This document shows, piece by piece, positions 10,614-22,659 of a stretch of DNA of 64,000 nucleotides. How positions within the stretch are numbered: the first letter of the stretch is position 1; the number at the start of each line of letters is the position of its first letter. The position numbers and the translations under genes were made by a program. The notes beneath the pieces were generated by a model that saw only the letters and a program-made list of their open reading frames with translations, was not told the DNA's origin and did no database searches. This DNA comes from Garcia nutans (taxonomy: Eukaryota > Streptophyta > Magnoliopsida > Malpighiales > Euphorbiaceae): contig CANTUV010000039.1 of NCBI GenBank assembly GCA_947685225.1, positions 35,518,001-35,582,000 of the forward strand. The letters are read 5' to 3'.

Positions 10614-13391
10614 TGTAATGGTTAAGATTTTAAACATGAAACTTTTTAAATAATATTGATAATTGATAATGTATAGTGATAAAATTAATGTGGATAAATA
10701 TTATAAGCAGAGAATAGTGAATAATATATCTCAAAATTTATTAAAGAAATTATTTTTACGATTTTACGAGATTAAAACTCGATTTAGAATCAACAGTTAA
10801 GAATGAGGGTGCACCATAGTTATTATGAGCATTCCCTCACTTGATTAAACTATATATATATATGTGTACATGTGTGTGTGTGTGGAAACTTTTCATTTCT
10901 TCTACCATCTCCCACACCATCTTCCACCACCATCACCATCTTCTCTATTTTCTTCTTCCTTTCATCAAGTTAATCAAGGATTAAGAGAAAATCACATATA
11001 GGTATAGATTTTTAGAAGAATAAGCTAGAAAAGGCAATATTATCAATAAATAATCAAAGGGAAAGAAAGAAAAGAAAGAGAAAGAGGAATTTTAAAGGAG
11101 TATGTGCTTATGTATTATAATTTGCAAATATATGAATTTTTATGAGTTTTAATGTTTGAATTGATTGATTGAGTTATTTATAATAAAATATTTCTTGAAA
11201 GTATTGATTAACTAGATTGATGAGTAAAAAATAACTTTTATGTGATGAGTTTGACTCTTAATTTAACCCTTAAGAGAATTGGATGGTTTGATGTTGTTTT
11301 TGGCCATGTGAGATGGTTGAAAGTTTGATTAAGTGAAGTTTTAGTAAATTATTTGATATGAACTCTTTTTATGTCAAATATTTGGTTTTGATATATTTTT
11401 AACTTAGATCTTCAATATATTTGTGTTTAATGAAGTTAAAAGTACAAAACATATGATTTTGGGATGCCACGGGCGTGGCTTAAAGGTGTCATAGGCGTGG
11501 TATTGAAGTCGGGACTGTTGGAGGAAGAATTACTCCTAAAATAGACCCAAAACCAATGTCACGAGCGTGGTAATTGAGTGCCACAGCCGTGGGGTTGAAG
11601 TGAGGCTGTTTCTTTAAAAATTTTTAAAAAACAGAGCCATTTTGAATGCCACGGTCGTGGGTCTTGAAGACCACGGCCATGGGGGTCTACAAAGGCATTT
11701 GACAGGTTCATTTTGTATCCCACGGGCATGAGGTTGAGATGCCATGGCCATGGGATACCTGGATGATGTTTTTGGCTTGTATTTTGTGATATGCGGACCT
11801 AGTATGAGGCTAAAATGTTTATGTTTCTTACTTTTGTGTTGAGAATTCATGTGTATGTGTTAAAAGTATGAAAAAGAGTGATAAACTTTGGATATGTGAC
11901 AAATATATATAATACTAAATGTTGATAAAAGTATTGTATCATTGAAATGATATAAACAATTCAGTGTTAATCAAAACTAATGAATTGCACAAATCATACT
12001 GATTTTAGATCTAGGTTTGGATTGAATGGCTAACCAGAGGAAGGATAGCCATAGTGATAGTGAGCATCTCATGACATTAATGGACACATTGTGTCATCAG
12101 TGACAGTGGACATAATTGCCATTATATATATATTCTTGAGACTTGGCATTAAAATTGCTATACTAACCTGTTATCCAAACTTATGATCTGAGTTTAGTAT
12201 GTATGGGCATATTTAATGAAGTTATCTAAATTAAAAATATATGTGAATATGATGTTATGAATAATGAAAGAAATACAAAATAATATTATAAGTCAGTTAC
12301 CTAAATTTGACTTACCGTGTTACAATGTGAAAGTGATTGGTAATGTATATATTAATGTTTATAAGTGAAAGTTATAATGCACGTAATAGAAATGTTATGC
12401 TCAAGTTATTGAATTGATCAATAACTTTCTAAGTGTTATAAAGATTGAAAGTGTATATAATGATATAAGATACAAAATGCTCCAAAGTATAGTACTAAAT
12501 TTAAGTACTAAAAATTATAGATTGAATGAAATTATCCTATATGTGAAACTAAAAGGTAAGACTTACTGAAAAATAAAATAAGCGTATTATGAGCAATATT
12601 AATAAATAAAAAAGTAAGTCTTAAATAAAATGGTTCATAAAGAGAAAAGTTGCAAAACCGAAAGTATAATATAGCATGATAACTTTTATAAAGTTAAAGT
12701 TATTATTTTGTGTAATCAAAATATTATGTTGGTTTGTTATTGAAAATAGTTAATATATTAAAATATTTCTTAAAACTAAGTGTTATTACTATAATTTTTT
12801 AAGTATTTTTTTAATATTAAGTGACAAAATATATTTATACAAGCACCACTAAGCTTTGCTTATCATGTTAGAATTATTTTTTGACACGCAGGTATCATGA
12901 TATCGAAACAAGTTAAGTAGTGAAATTAAGGATCTCAAAAATTATCTACAGTACATATAGAGATCTTTTGTATATTGTACTCATAAGTTATGAAATGTAT
13001 ATATACAATTTAGTTTGGCTATTTGAGAGATTGTATAAATTTGTAAATATGAAAAGAATATATATATATATATATATATATTTAGAAGACGAAATTTGAG
13101 ATTCTAGTGAATGATTATCAAATAAAGCAATGTATTATATATTTATTTTATTTGACGAACTTTTGATGGTTATCTGATTTATAATTAGTATTTGGATTAT
13201 TAGAAATATTGGAAATTGGTTTAAATGTTGAATTTATAAGTGTTTAATTATACATATTGTATTATTATTTGAAGATTCTTGTTAGTAACATTTTGAAAGG
13301 AAACTTTGTCAATGAATTGATTAGAGTACTGATAGTATATCGCATAACATTCTCTAATAACTTTATGTGAAAATTGTCAGGAGATGTTACA
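10614..13391 (+). repeat. 3' LTR of the composite gypsy element
   Basis: Starts TGTAATGGTTAAG directly after the purine tract and ends GATGTTACA; 2778 bp, colinear with 4557-7313 with many scattered substitutions and small indels. It carries the palindrome cluster at about 11465-11755 and an (AT)n tract near 13058-13082. Confidence 0.85.
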
Positions 13392-13500
13392 GAAGATGGA
13401 ACTTCCTCGATAAAAACAGAAACATTACATGGTGTTAAAGCAGATGCCCAATTGAGCCATAGCATGTGTTGCTTTATTCCCCTCTCTTCTAACATGAGTA
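13392..13500 (-). pseudogene. RNase H-like (RVT_3-type) fragment
   Basis: One minus-strand frame reads CQFTHVRREGNKATHAMAQL, matching the conserved C-terminal part of the plant LINE/RVT_3 RNase H domain (F-x-H-V-x-R-E-x-N-x-x-A-H-x-L/M-A). A shifted frame then gives VSVFIEEVPSS, the usual '..EEVP' ending. The frameshift and the retroelement inserted in the EEVPSS region make it a pseudogene. Origin could be a LINE tail or a domesticated RNase H gene; too little remains to decide. A splice-acceptor-like 'aatctag' precedes it near 13525. Confidence 0.45.
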
Positions 13501-13539
13501 AACTGGCACTTCAACCACATTCTAGATTTATAAAATCCC

Positions 13540-13990
13540 ACAATTTATAAAAATTTCCAAATTTCAACCTACTTAAAAAATTACACATTTTAACCTAATT
13601 AAACAATTTTTAGAATTTTCCAAAAATTACTGATATCAGCCTAATTAAAAAAATTTCAAATATGTCAACATAATTAAAAAGTTTATATTTAATTTAAACT
13701 AATTAATTTCCAGAATTTCCCAAAATTACATAGTTGAACTTAATTAAAAAAATTTACAGGTTTCAAGCTAATTAAAAAAATCCAAATGTTCACCTACTTA
13801 AAAATTTGAACCTAATTAAAAAAATTCTATGTCCCAGCATAATTAAAAATAAAACAGTAAAATAAAAAATCTCTAGAATTCAACATAATTTAAATTTCAC
13901 AAACTTAGCAAAATTAAGAAAAAAATTAAATCAGATATAGAAAATTAAACAAATTAACAAAAAATTTCCAGAATTCCAACTAGATTTACA
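13540..13990 (-). repeat. degenerate ~30-45-bp AT-rich repeats
   Basis: A 'cctaattaaaaaaattt' phrase recurs about ten times (for example about 13563, 13587, 13640, 13740, 13770, 13810), separated by 'ccagaatttcc' or 'caacat' words. It resembles the AT-rich repeat block inside the CACTA element at 17300-17830 but is a different sequence. Confidence 0.5.
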
Positions 13991-14259
13991 AACTTAGCAA
14001 AATTAACAAAAACAAATTTACCAAATTCATCACAGGTATACACATTTCATAAAAAAAAAAAAATTAAATCATCCTAAAATCACAAATCTACATTACAACA
14101 AATACTACATTACATTATAAAGGTGCAGAAACTAAAAAAGATAAAACATAGCAAAAAAATTAAACTTACTTGAAGACTGAAATATTGATAGGAAAAAATG
14201 ACCTCAAAAAGCACCAAAAACTGACCCCAATAAGCAAATAAAAAACTAAAAAAAATTTC

Positions 14260-14535
14260 ATAACAAACAAAAATTAATAAAAAGGAAATAGAGAAAAAAA
14301 TGAACAAAACATGTTACAGAAAAGAGAAAAAAAATAGAAGAAAACAACATAAAATTAACTGACTTGGACACCCTTCGTCGGACGATGAAAAAAAAATTTA
14401 ACAGAAAATAAAATCCACTGTAAAGCAAGAGAAAAATCAAGAGAGTAAGAAATTAAAGGAGAAAACCAAAGGAAGAAGAAAGAGAAGAAGAAAAAGGAGA
14501 TTAGTGAGAGAGGAAGAAAGAAAGAATTTATATCT
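14260..14535. repeat. purine-rich tract
   Basis: The plus strand is dominated by A and G (aaagagaaaaaaaatagaagaaaac..gaagaagaaaaagg). The three minus-strand frames here (14110-14552) are Phe/Leu/Ser-rich low-complexity shadows. The order of AT repeats, purine tract and terminal array resembles the CACTA elements in this window. Confidence 0.5.
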
Positions 14536-14559
14536 AGAGTTACATTTACCAAGAAACAC

Positions 14560-15690
14560 TTAATTCTTTCGATAAACTCTATTGAATTTATTGAGAGATA
14601 AGCTCCTCTCCTGGTAATATACGTTACTTTTTAGCTTAGGATTTTGCATGTTACCGAGAGATTTCCTAATCAGTCGATAAATAACTTTAATTTAAATTAA
14701 TAGTCATGCCTCATCATTACCAATTACCGACATATAGCAAAATCTCTTGGTAATGGTTATCATTTTCCAATTTAGGATTTTGCTATTTTTTTAGAGAAAA
14801 AAAATCATTCGGTAAATATATTTAATGTAAATCAATAGTTGTGCCTCTTCATTACCATTTACCAAGAAGGTGTCGAGAGATTTATTATTTTGTCGATAAA
14901 TATATTTATTTTAAACTAATAGTCACATCTCTTCATTACCATTTATCGAGAGATTATGAAATCTCTTAGGAATGGAGGTGACTTTTCAGTATAGGATTTT
15001 GCAATTTTTTCGATAGATTTACAAATCGATCGGTAAATATATTTAATATAAATTAATAGTTGCACATCTTCATTGCCATATATCGAGCAATTGTGTTGGC
15101 TCTCATAAATGAAGTAACTTTTCAGTGTAGTATTTTGCAAGGTGCTAAGAAATATGTTGTTTTGTTAGCAAAGTATATTTAATTTAAATTAGTAGTTGCA
15201 CCTCTTCATTACCAAATATCGATAAATATCAAAATCTCTCAGTAATTAAGATGACTTTTTAGTATATGATTTTATTGTTTACCAAGAGATGCAAGAATCA
15301 ATCAATAAATGTATTTAATGTAAATCAACAGTCGTGTCCCTTCACTATCTCTCGATAAATGACATGATTTTTCATTCTAGGGTTTGCAAGTTGCCACAAG
15401 ACAATGTAATCTCTTGATAATGAAGATGACTTTTCAATCTATGATTTTACAACTTGCCGAGAGATATGTCAACTAGTTGATAAATGTATTTAATTTAAAT
15501 TAATAGTCGCACCTCTTCAGTACTATTTATCGAGAGATAGTTAAATCTCTCAGTAATGGTTATCACTTTTCAGTTTAGAGTTTTACAATTTATTAAGAGA
15601 TCATAAATATATCGATAATATTTTGATTCAATTTAATAGCCTGCCTTTTTCATTATCGACTTCCGATGGATTTGGATATCTCTCAGTAAC
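14560..15690 (-). repeat. degenerate ~135-bp tandem repeat array, about eight units
   Basis: Recurring anchors are 'cttcattaccatttatcgagaga' (about 14853, 14931, 15069, 15206, 15509), 'aatctctcggtaatgg.tgacttttcag' and 'aggattttgca'. Many units contain a reverse-complement pair (ctctcggtaa / accgagag). Units are heavily diverged. This may be the subterminal repeat region of a decayed non-autonomous DNA transposon, but I could not find terminal inverted repeats. Confidence 0.5.
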
Positions 15691-16532
15691 TATTTTTCTC
15701 TTTAATGCACTATTCATTTATTTATTGAAAGATATTTATATTTGTCAGTATTTCTTAACTTATTGGCACCATAAGTATCGAAAAAAGTTGTCATTATTCT
15801 ATTGGAGACTCGGAATGCACCAAAACCTATGATTGTGATTGCAAATTCATGAGGAGTATGATATATGCATGCAGTGGGGAAATTATGTAATGTGTCAATG
15901 AAACAATTTGGCAAAAACATCTATTGATGAAATAAAGTATCCTTATTTATATACATTGTCTCATAAACTTATATATACATCCTCTTATGAAATTTGATAA
16001 TGCTTATCGATATATAATTAACAACAATCATGTTTAATTACCATACTAACAAATGACTATTTCTAATTTATATATAATAACCACAATCATGCCTATTTGT
16101 ACATTAACAAATTTATGATAATTCATACTTATGTGAGCCTTAATGTTTATGCCCACATGAAAGGGGAGATGAATACAAACCCAATACATTTGGAATCACC
16201 CAAAACAGAGGTCAAAGGGGCCCAAAAAAGCAAAAGATATGGGTCCGCGCCTCCCGCATAACAAGCAGCCAGCAGCATTTAAGGCGGATTTTGTCCCTAA
16301 AATTTGATTTTCTAAACTATTTTCCCCTATAAATAGTAGTCTTTAATTATAAATTTTTTTAAAGAAGAATTCTAGTAGAAAATACACTTAAATTAATACT
16401 CAATTTATTCTAAAATTTATTAATTATCAAATAATTATTTTTTTCCTTCTTCCCCTCTTCATTAAATTTTTCTCTTGTTTAAAGCCCAAGAGTGGTGGAA
16501 TTACGAAGTAAAAAAGTGCTTCTATCTTATGT
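15691..16532. other. intergenic stretch with a possible degraded LTR/promoter
   Basis: No gene seen. Around 16290-16370 'cccctataaatagtagtc' looks like a TATA box with nearby start region and is followed by CT-rich leader-like DNA (16440-16480) up to the CACTA insertion. It may be the remnant of an LTR continuing after 18147, where two 'gttgagttaatgctcctctatgta'-like repeats occur. Confidence 0.3.
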
Positions 16533-18146
16533 TACTACAAGAAAAATACAAATTAGTGACGGACATTAGCGACAAATTTTTATCCGTCGCTAAATAGCGA
16601 TAAATTAGAGACGAAAAATTATTAGCAATGGTTTAGCGGCATATTAGTGACGGATTAAGCGACATAATAAATTCATCGCTAAATCTGTCACTAAATCTAG
16701 CACCAACTATTGACGCATTGCATTTAACACCAGTATTAAATATCTGTCGCTAATAAATAAAAATAGAGACGAAATTTATTTTCGTCGCTAATTAGCAACA
16801 GAACACTCTATCTGTCGCTAATTTCATCTGAATTAGTGATTGAACTATTCCATCGTTAATTTTTAATTATTTAAAAATAAAAGCAAAAATGTTTTGCTGG
16901 CTAATTAGTGACGAAATTTATCTTCATCGCTAATTTTAAATATTTTAAAGAATATGCGGAATTTTTGTAAATCCTGCAACATAACTTATTTCCGTCGCTA
17001 ATAATAAATTTTTAAAAATATACCGCGTCTTTTTAGCAGTGGAACTAATTCCATTACTAAAATCTAAATATTTATTCTTTTCAGCTTTTTTTCCTTCCTT
17101 CTTTCTTTCTTTCTTTCTTTCTTTCTGTTTTTCTCCTTCTTCTTTCTTCTCTTTTCTTTCTTTCTTTCTTTCTTTTTTCTTTCTTCTTTCTCCTCTCTCT
17201 TCTTTTTTTTGTTCCTCCTCTTCCTCCTCTTTCTCCCTTCTTCTCTTGCATTTTGATTGAAAGTTTTATCGTTTTGCAAATTGATTGAAGGTATGTATTT
17301 TTTAGATTGTTTATTTATTTATATTTTTATAATTAGTAATAATTTTTAGAATAAATATTATATTTTTTTGAATAAATAATATATAGAAAAAAAATTTAGA
17401 AATTATTTGGTAGAATTTTTTTAGAAATTATTAGGTTGAATAATTTATTTTTAAATTGAATTAATTATTTGATTGAATAAATAATTTTTAGAATAAATTT
17501 TTTGAAATTAATTAATATATTGATTTATGTTTTAGTGTTAGAATAAATTTTTTTTAAGAATTTATTTAGTGGAATAATTTATTTTTATGTTTTAGATAAA
17601 TGTTAGAGTAAATTATTTCTTAGAGAAGTTAAAAATTATTTTTTAGATATTATTTGGTACATAATTTAATTTTTATGTAAATAAATTATTGATTAGAATA
17701 AATATTTTTTAGAATAAATTATTTAATAGAATAAATATTTTTGGGAATAAATTACTTTAGAAATTAAAAATAAAATAAATTATTTCAAAAATAATTTATT
17801 TTATTTTTTAAAAATTATTTTTTTCTAAAATAAATTAATAATTTAGCGACGGATTTAGCAAAAAAAAATAATTTATTTTATTTTTTAAATAAATTAATAA
17901 TTTAGCGAAAGATTTTTCGTCGCTAAATTTGTCTTCACTAAAAGGACGACAAGATTAAGTAGCGATGGAAAAATTTGTCGCTAAATACCGACGGAGTAAA
18001 TAGGTCGTCGCTATTTTTTCAACGACAACATAAATTGAAACAACATCAAATCCGTTACTAATATGTCGCTAATGATTGTTAGCGACGAATTTTTTAGAAT
18101 TAGCGACAGATTTTGTTCGTTGCTAATTCTCAATTTTCTTGTAGTG
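16533..18146. mobile_element. non-autonomous CACTA (En/Spm) element
   Basis: The left end is TACTACAAGAAAAATAC (first base decayed from C) and the right end is the inverted TTTTCTTGTAGTG. Both ends carry the subterminal motif TTAGCGACGGA/TCCGTCGCTAA in both orientations (16552-17000 and 17840-18125), typical of CACTA transposase-binding repeats. Candidate 3-bp target duplications are tgt/cgt. The inside has a pyrimidine microsatellite (17085-17250), a splice-donor-like 'gaaggtatg' and AT-rich repeats but no transposase. The paired frames at 17039-17279 are microsatellite shadows. Confidence 0.75.
17085..17250 (+). repeat. (TTTC)n / pyrimidine-rich microsatellite
   Basis: Runs of ttcctttctttctttc with ttcttcttt interruptions inside the CACTA element. 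The inverted relative carries the same tract as purines at 35310-35480. Confidence 0.85.
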
Positions 18147-20000
18147 CGTCAAGACAACTAAGAGAAACTCTATAAAGATATTTCTCTAACCCAATCTTTG
18201 TCAATTTAGTAATATAACCAAACATAAATAATTAATCCTTACCTTTTATAATCAAAGGATCAAACTATTGAGAGGCTTTGAGTCCAATTCAAAAGGGATA
18301 ACTAAAAATGTTTGAAATTTTACTTCAAATAGCGAGTCCATTAAAAGCCATATAATTTTTTCCTCTTTATTTATTAATTCATTTCTTTAAATTATTTTAT
18401 TTTGATTTAATTTGTTTTATGTTATTATTTTAATTATTTTTTTGCTTAAATTGATTTCTTTTGAAGATTTGTAATTAGTCATCCCTAAAACAGTTGAGTT
18501 AATGCTCCTCTATGTATGTAATCTTGGAGTTGTAATTATTAATTTTTTCTAGAAATTTATGCATAACCTAGTACCCCTAAGGGTTGAAGTCAATGCTCCT
18601 CTATGTACGACAATTTGGGATTGTAACTTTATTTTTACTTTTGCATTTGGATAATGTAATGATTATAATTGCACACATATAATTATTTGTCATTCATATT
18701 TTAATTGTCATTGCATAAAAATCAATTTTTCAAGAGTTAAGGTTTAGTTAAAGAGGATTATTTTGTTACTTAAAATCAACTTAAAAACTTAGTATAAAAC
18801 TCATCGTAATTAGTTTCGGACTAACATCTTTTTGATATAAAATTAACCATTTTTCTTGAAGTCAGCAAAAATGAGTTTTTTTTTTAAATTTTCCCAAAAC
18901 CAATAAATTGAGGTGGCACTCTCCAATCAAACTTTCAAAATAAAGCTATCATATATTTTTAAAATAAAAGGAGAGTAAATCTTTTTTCAAAATAAAAAAA
19001 CCAATTTTTAAAATCATGCTTGTAGAACTAACTAGAGACCATACGTGGCAGTGTAATATGAGTTCAAACCTAAATGAGCATTTTGGCTCCATTTTAGCGG
19101 GATGGATTCAGTGCTCGGGCAAGGCCTCACAACTGATTTATAGTAACTAATTTGATCATGACTCTTTATATATTAAGCATAATCATGTTGGATGCAGTCC
19201 CTTTTTTTTCGTTTCAATCAATTTTATGCCTATTTATACATACTATATTAAATATGAAATATTAAAATAAAGTATAATTAACATCAATTTAATTATATTT
19301 TTAAAATTTCTAATTATAAACTCTAATTATATTACATTGGTATAATAAAGTCTAAAGTAGGAGAATAATAAAATTTATGAGAATAATATAATTTACTAAA
19401 ATAATAAACATTAATATTATATTACCATAAAATTTATAATTCAATCTCCATTGTTATATACTAATTTTTATGCATATTTAATTATATTAAACAAAATATG
19501 AAATATGAAAATATTTAAGGTAAATAATATGTATAGTTATGATGGTTTAACTTAAAAAATGGTGACACGATGGACTATCAATTTGAAATGCATTGGAGTG
19601 GGTTCAACACCCAAGATCTATACTTTTAATTTATTTATCATTTTCAATGAGTTTTTATGCCAAACAGACTTGACACTAGTCCGATTCCTGATTTAACCAG
19701 TTGAACCGATCAGTTCGGTTTGATTTTTACAAATTAACTTTAGTTGCATAAGTATAATACAAAATTATGGAAAATTGAAATACTACCTTATTTTACTTAA
19801 CAAATATATTCCTAATTTTTTGCTAGACAACTCTAATTAACTATATCAATTTAATACTACTTTAAAATTTTGTAATTATAAACTGTAAATATATTACATT
19901 AATAATAAGGTAAACAAAAATAATAGTCTTTATTTACATTTCCATAATAGTATTACATATAAAGTCTAAAGTATTATATTATATTAAAATAAACACTTAT
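18147..20000. other. intergenic, degraded repeat DNA
   Basis: No gene. An ~80-bp partial tandem repeat sits at about 18493-18620 ('gttgagttaatgctcctctatgta' and 'gttgaagtcaatgctcctctatgta'). 'gaggtggcactctcca' at about 18911 resembles the reverse complement of a segment in the solo LTR at 48059 ('gagtggcgactcc'), hinting at a decayed related LTR. Diverged copies of the 153-bp repeat unit start around 19320. Confidence 0.4.
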
Positions 20001-20500
20001 AATTAAAAAGTTTAAAATAGGAATAGTTCAATTGGTTAGTATTATGGAGTCCAAAGTAGGAGACTAATAAAGTGTACAAGAATAATAGTATCATATTACC
20101 ATAATAATATTGTAAAGTCTAAAAAATAAGTATTACATTACCATCAAAACTTATAATTACAAAGTTTAAAATACGAACAATTCAATCGGTTAGTATTATA
20201 AATTCTAATGTAGGTGACCATAAAGTTTACTAGAATAATAGTATTATACTACCATAATAGTATTATAAAGTCTGAAAAGTAAGTATTACATTACCATCAA
20301 AATGTATAATTATAAAGTTTAAAATAGGAATAATTCAATTGGTTAGTTTTATAAATTCTAAAGTAGGAGACCATAAAATTTACGAGGATAATAGTATTAT
20401 ACTACCATAATAGTATTATAAAGTCTAAACATTAGTATTATATATTATTATAAAAACTTATCATTATAAAATTTAAAATATGAATAATTCAATCTCCATT
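20001..20500 (+). repeat. 153-154-bp tandem repeat, a little over 3 units
   Basis: Unit starts fall at about 20001, 20155, 20308 and 20462, each beginning 'aattataaagtttaaaatagg' and containing 'aattcaattggttagt', 'ggagaccataaa' and 'ataatagtattata'. Looser copies lie at 19320-19450 and 32500-32600, so the unit also exists as a dispersed repeat. Confidence 0.8.
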
Positions 20501-20696
20501 AACGTTAATTCATTAAGTAAAAGCATTAAATCCCTAAACCAATAATTTGACAAAAAAAAATCATATTTAATATGTCACCAATTAACCACCATCAAAACAC
20601 CTAGAATAGAGGGAAAAAAAAACTTAAGTTTCTACTTTGAACTACAATACATTTTTTCTTTCCAATAAAATATCTATTGAACAAGAAGAAAACTAT

Positions 20697-22164
20697 TGTT
20701 TTTTTTTTTGTAAGGAAGAAAAGGAAAATATGAAATTTATATTAAAACTAAAAAGATATGCAGAGAACATAGAATAGAAATCAGAAAAATATTGCAGATT
20801 TTTCTTCCTTCCTTTCTTCATTTTCTTCCTTCCTTCTTTTACAAAGTTTATATTAACATGTATATTTTCATATACGTTTCTAGTAGCCTCTCTTTTATAG
20901 GAGAGGTCAACTGTCCGTAGTTGAAAAAGTAAAATCAACACTCAATTTTGTCTCCCTAACTTTAAGGATCACCACACATTCACAATTGATTTTTGTCTAC
21001 AAACAAATGTTCCATAATTTTTGGTATAATCTCAGCACTCACTAACACTCCTCCTTGCTAAGATTATGACTGGAAACTTTGAACTTCAACATCATTTTCA
21101 AATCTTTGTGGCTGCTCCTCCTTGTTTATAACCTGTCTTTTCTTAGAATTTTTTCTTGGTTGCTTCTCCTTGATAGGGAAAACTCTTTTCATTGCAAGCA
21201 TCCAGAATTTCTTCACACATTTTGTTGAGGTTATGACTACTAAAGAACTAAGCAAACATGGCTCATAGCCTCAACAAACTTCAACATTTTAGTTTATGGA
21301 TATGATGGTCCCTTTAAATTTTCATTTAAAAAAATTTAGTTTAAAGACTTGAATTGGTCTCATACAAATTCATCAAATTTTTAGTTTTAAGACATGAAGG
21401 TCCTCTTCATTCAGTTTACGTATCTGATGGTCTTTTCCATCCATTTTGTAATTTTGAGACACATGTCTCTTCATAGAGCAATTTGTAAACTTGTTGGTCT
21501 CATTCAATGAGATTTTTGTAGTTTATATGGACTTGTCGGTCCTTGAAGATGGTTTAAAAACCTTTCTTGTAGTTTATAAGACTTGGCGGTCTCTTTTTCA
21601 AGTTGTTTATTAAATAGCATCATCATAACAGCAGCTAGAGAGAGAAACTATTTAACACAAAAAAAAACTTTTGAATCTTAGGAATAAGATTTCAAAAACA
21701 AAGCAAGCATTTCCTATATTTTCGTTCAAATCTTTCAAACTAGAATTTCAAAAATAGATTTTTAACAAACTCGTAAGCAAAATTTCCAAATAGAGACCCC
21801 TTAAAGATTATTAGCGCTCTGATACCATGTTGGATTTTTGGAAGGAAGAAAAGAAAAATATGAAATTTATATTATATGCAAAATACTTAGAATATAAATT
21901 AGAAGCATTTTGTAACTTTTCTTCCTTCTTTCCTTCATTTTCTTCCTTCTTGTACAAACTTTACATCAACATACATATTTTCACAAACGTTTCTAGTAAC
22001 CTCTCTTTTATAGGAGAGGTCAACTTTCCATAGTAAAAAAAGTAAAACCAACAAACACTCATTTTTTCCTCCTTAACTTTAAGGATCACCATACATTCAC
22101 AATTGATTTTTGTCTACAAACAAATATTCTATTATTTTTGGTATAATCTCAGCACTCACTAACA
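20697..22164 (-). mobile_element. short LTR retrotransposon (TRIM/LARD-like), minus orientation
   Basis: Left LTR 20697-21047 and right LTR 21828-22164 share 'ggaagaaaa.aaatatgaaatttat', 'tataggagaggtcaact', 'aactttaaggatcacca' and 'cagcactcactaaca'. A primer site (gctctgatacca, 21816-21827) abuts the right LTR and a polypurine tract (minus-strand tagcaaggaggag, 21048-21060) abuts the left LTR, so it reads right to left. The 0.8-kb interior lacks gag and pol; the minus frame at 21064-21255 (Lys-rich, 63 codons) has no recognised domain. No matching target duplication was found, and the left LTR start is altered by a T run. Confidence 0.7.
21290..21610 (-). repeat. ~55-60-bp spaced GAC..GTC repeats inside the short LTR element
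   Basis: About seven spaced units such as 'gacttgtcggtcc', 'gacttggcggtc', 'gacatgaaggtcc' and 'gatggtc' recur with 'gtttat' spacers. Several have short complementary arms (GGAC..GTCC). They occupy the leader just downstream of the primer site when read on the minus strand. Confidence 0.5.
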
Positions 22165-22237
22165 AAAACAAAGCCATTCAAATTAAATAACTTTTGAACT
22201 TCTTCTTCTTCCACTCTTGGATATCAAGCGGATTCCA

Positions 22238-22590
22238 ATGGAGGAGTTTCACTTTGCAAAAACACTTGTGCATGCTGAGATTCATAGTGGTACAATGGTA
22301 AGTTGATTTTCTAAACCATGGCAAAAAATTTTCAAGTTATATACTTTTGAGTGATTTATTCCTTGTTTTAATCCTGGCCAAGCTGTGTATGATAAGAGCT
22401 TGTAGAGCATTACCAAATTCAAAAATTGACAGTGATAATGTTAAGTTTCATCTTCCTGATGACAGCTGATGGGATGCTACCATCATAAAGGAAGGAGCCT
22501 ATGAAATGTTTAAAGGGCTTTATGATTGCTTCTCCTACGTAAAGGCAAAGCACATGGATTCTCCTACATAAAGGCAAAGCACATGGAAAT
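22238..22590 (+). pseudogene. B3-like (REM-type) pseudogene, first piece
   Basis: A short open segment (22238-22297, MEEFHFAKTLVHAEIHS..) ends at a GT donor. A second begins after AG at 22382 and reads ..VKFHLPDDS, then a TGA, then WDATIIKEG..FKG. The pattern LPD-x-S-x-W-x-A-x-I-x-K-x-G is like the core strands of plant B3 DNA-binding domains of the REM group. The in-frame stop and a 29-bp tandem duplication (22529-22586, ctcctacgtaaaggcaaagc) show decay. With 28994-29598 it may be one former gene interrupted by the copia element; that link and the family call are inferences. Confidence 0.35.
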
Positions 22591-22659
22591 AAACTTGGAA
22601 TTCATATTACAAAGACCTAGTGTTTTTCGGGTTTGGGTATTAAAGGATTGGTGCGAGAT

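Larger units (their letters stand above)
4557..13391 (+). mobile_element. composite gypsy-type LTR retrotransposon with three LTRs, no coding region
   Basis: The element is bounded by TG...CA and flanked by a perfect 5-bp duplication, GAAGA (4552-4556 and 13392-13396). Outer LTRs are 2757 and 2778 bp. The inside (7314-10613) has no gag or pol. It contains a primer site, a short non-coding segment, a third diverged LTR-like unit of 2779 bp (7676-10454), a second degenerate primer site and a purine tract (agtgggggag, 10601-10610) just before the last LTR. The phrase 'ttcgaggacgaaattt' before that tract is typical of Ty3/gypsy chromovirus 3' regions. It must depend on another element's proteins; the likely lineage is gypsy, inferred from ends, TSD size and primer type only. 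Confidence 0.8.

Noticed and set aside
14110..14552. Three overlapping Phe/Leu-rich minus-strand frames resembling membrane proteins
   Set aside because: They come from a purine-rich tract with no coding signature, start context or domain.
17039..17279. Overlapping Ser/Phe-rich and Lys/Arg-rich frames
   Set aside because: Both are translations of the TTTC microsatellite inside the CACTA element.
19561..19612. tRNA-Ser-like text ('caatttgaaatgcattgg' and 'gggttcaacaccc')
   Set aside because: The anticodon arm and B-box look suggestive but no acceptor stem or D arm can be formed. At most an old relic.
21064..21255. Lys-rich 63-codon minus frame in the short LTR element
   Set aside because: No recognisable gag or pol motif; too short to support a gene call.
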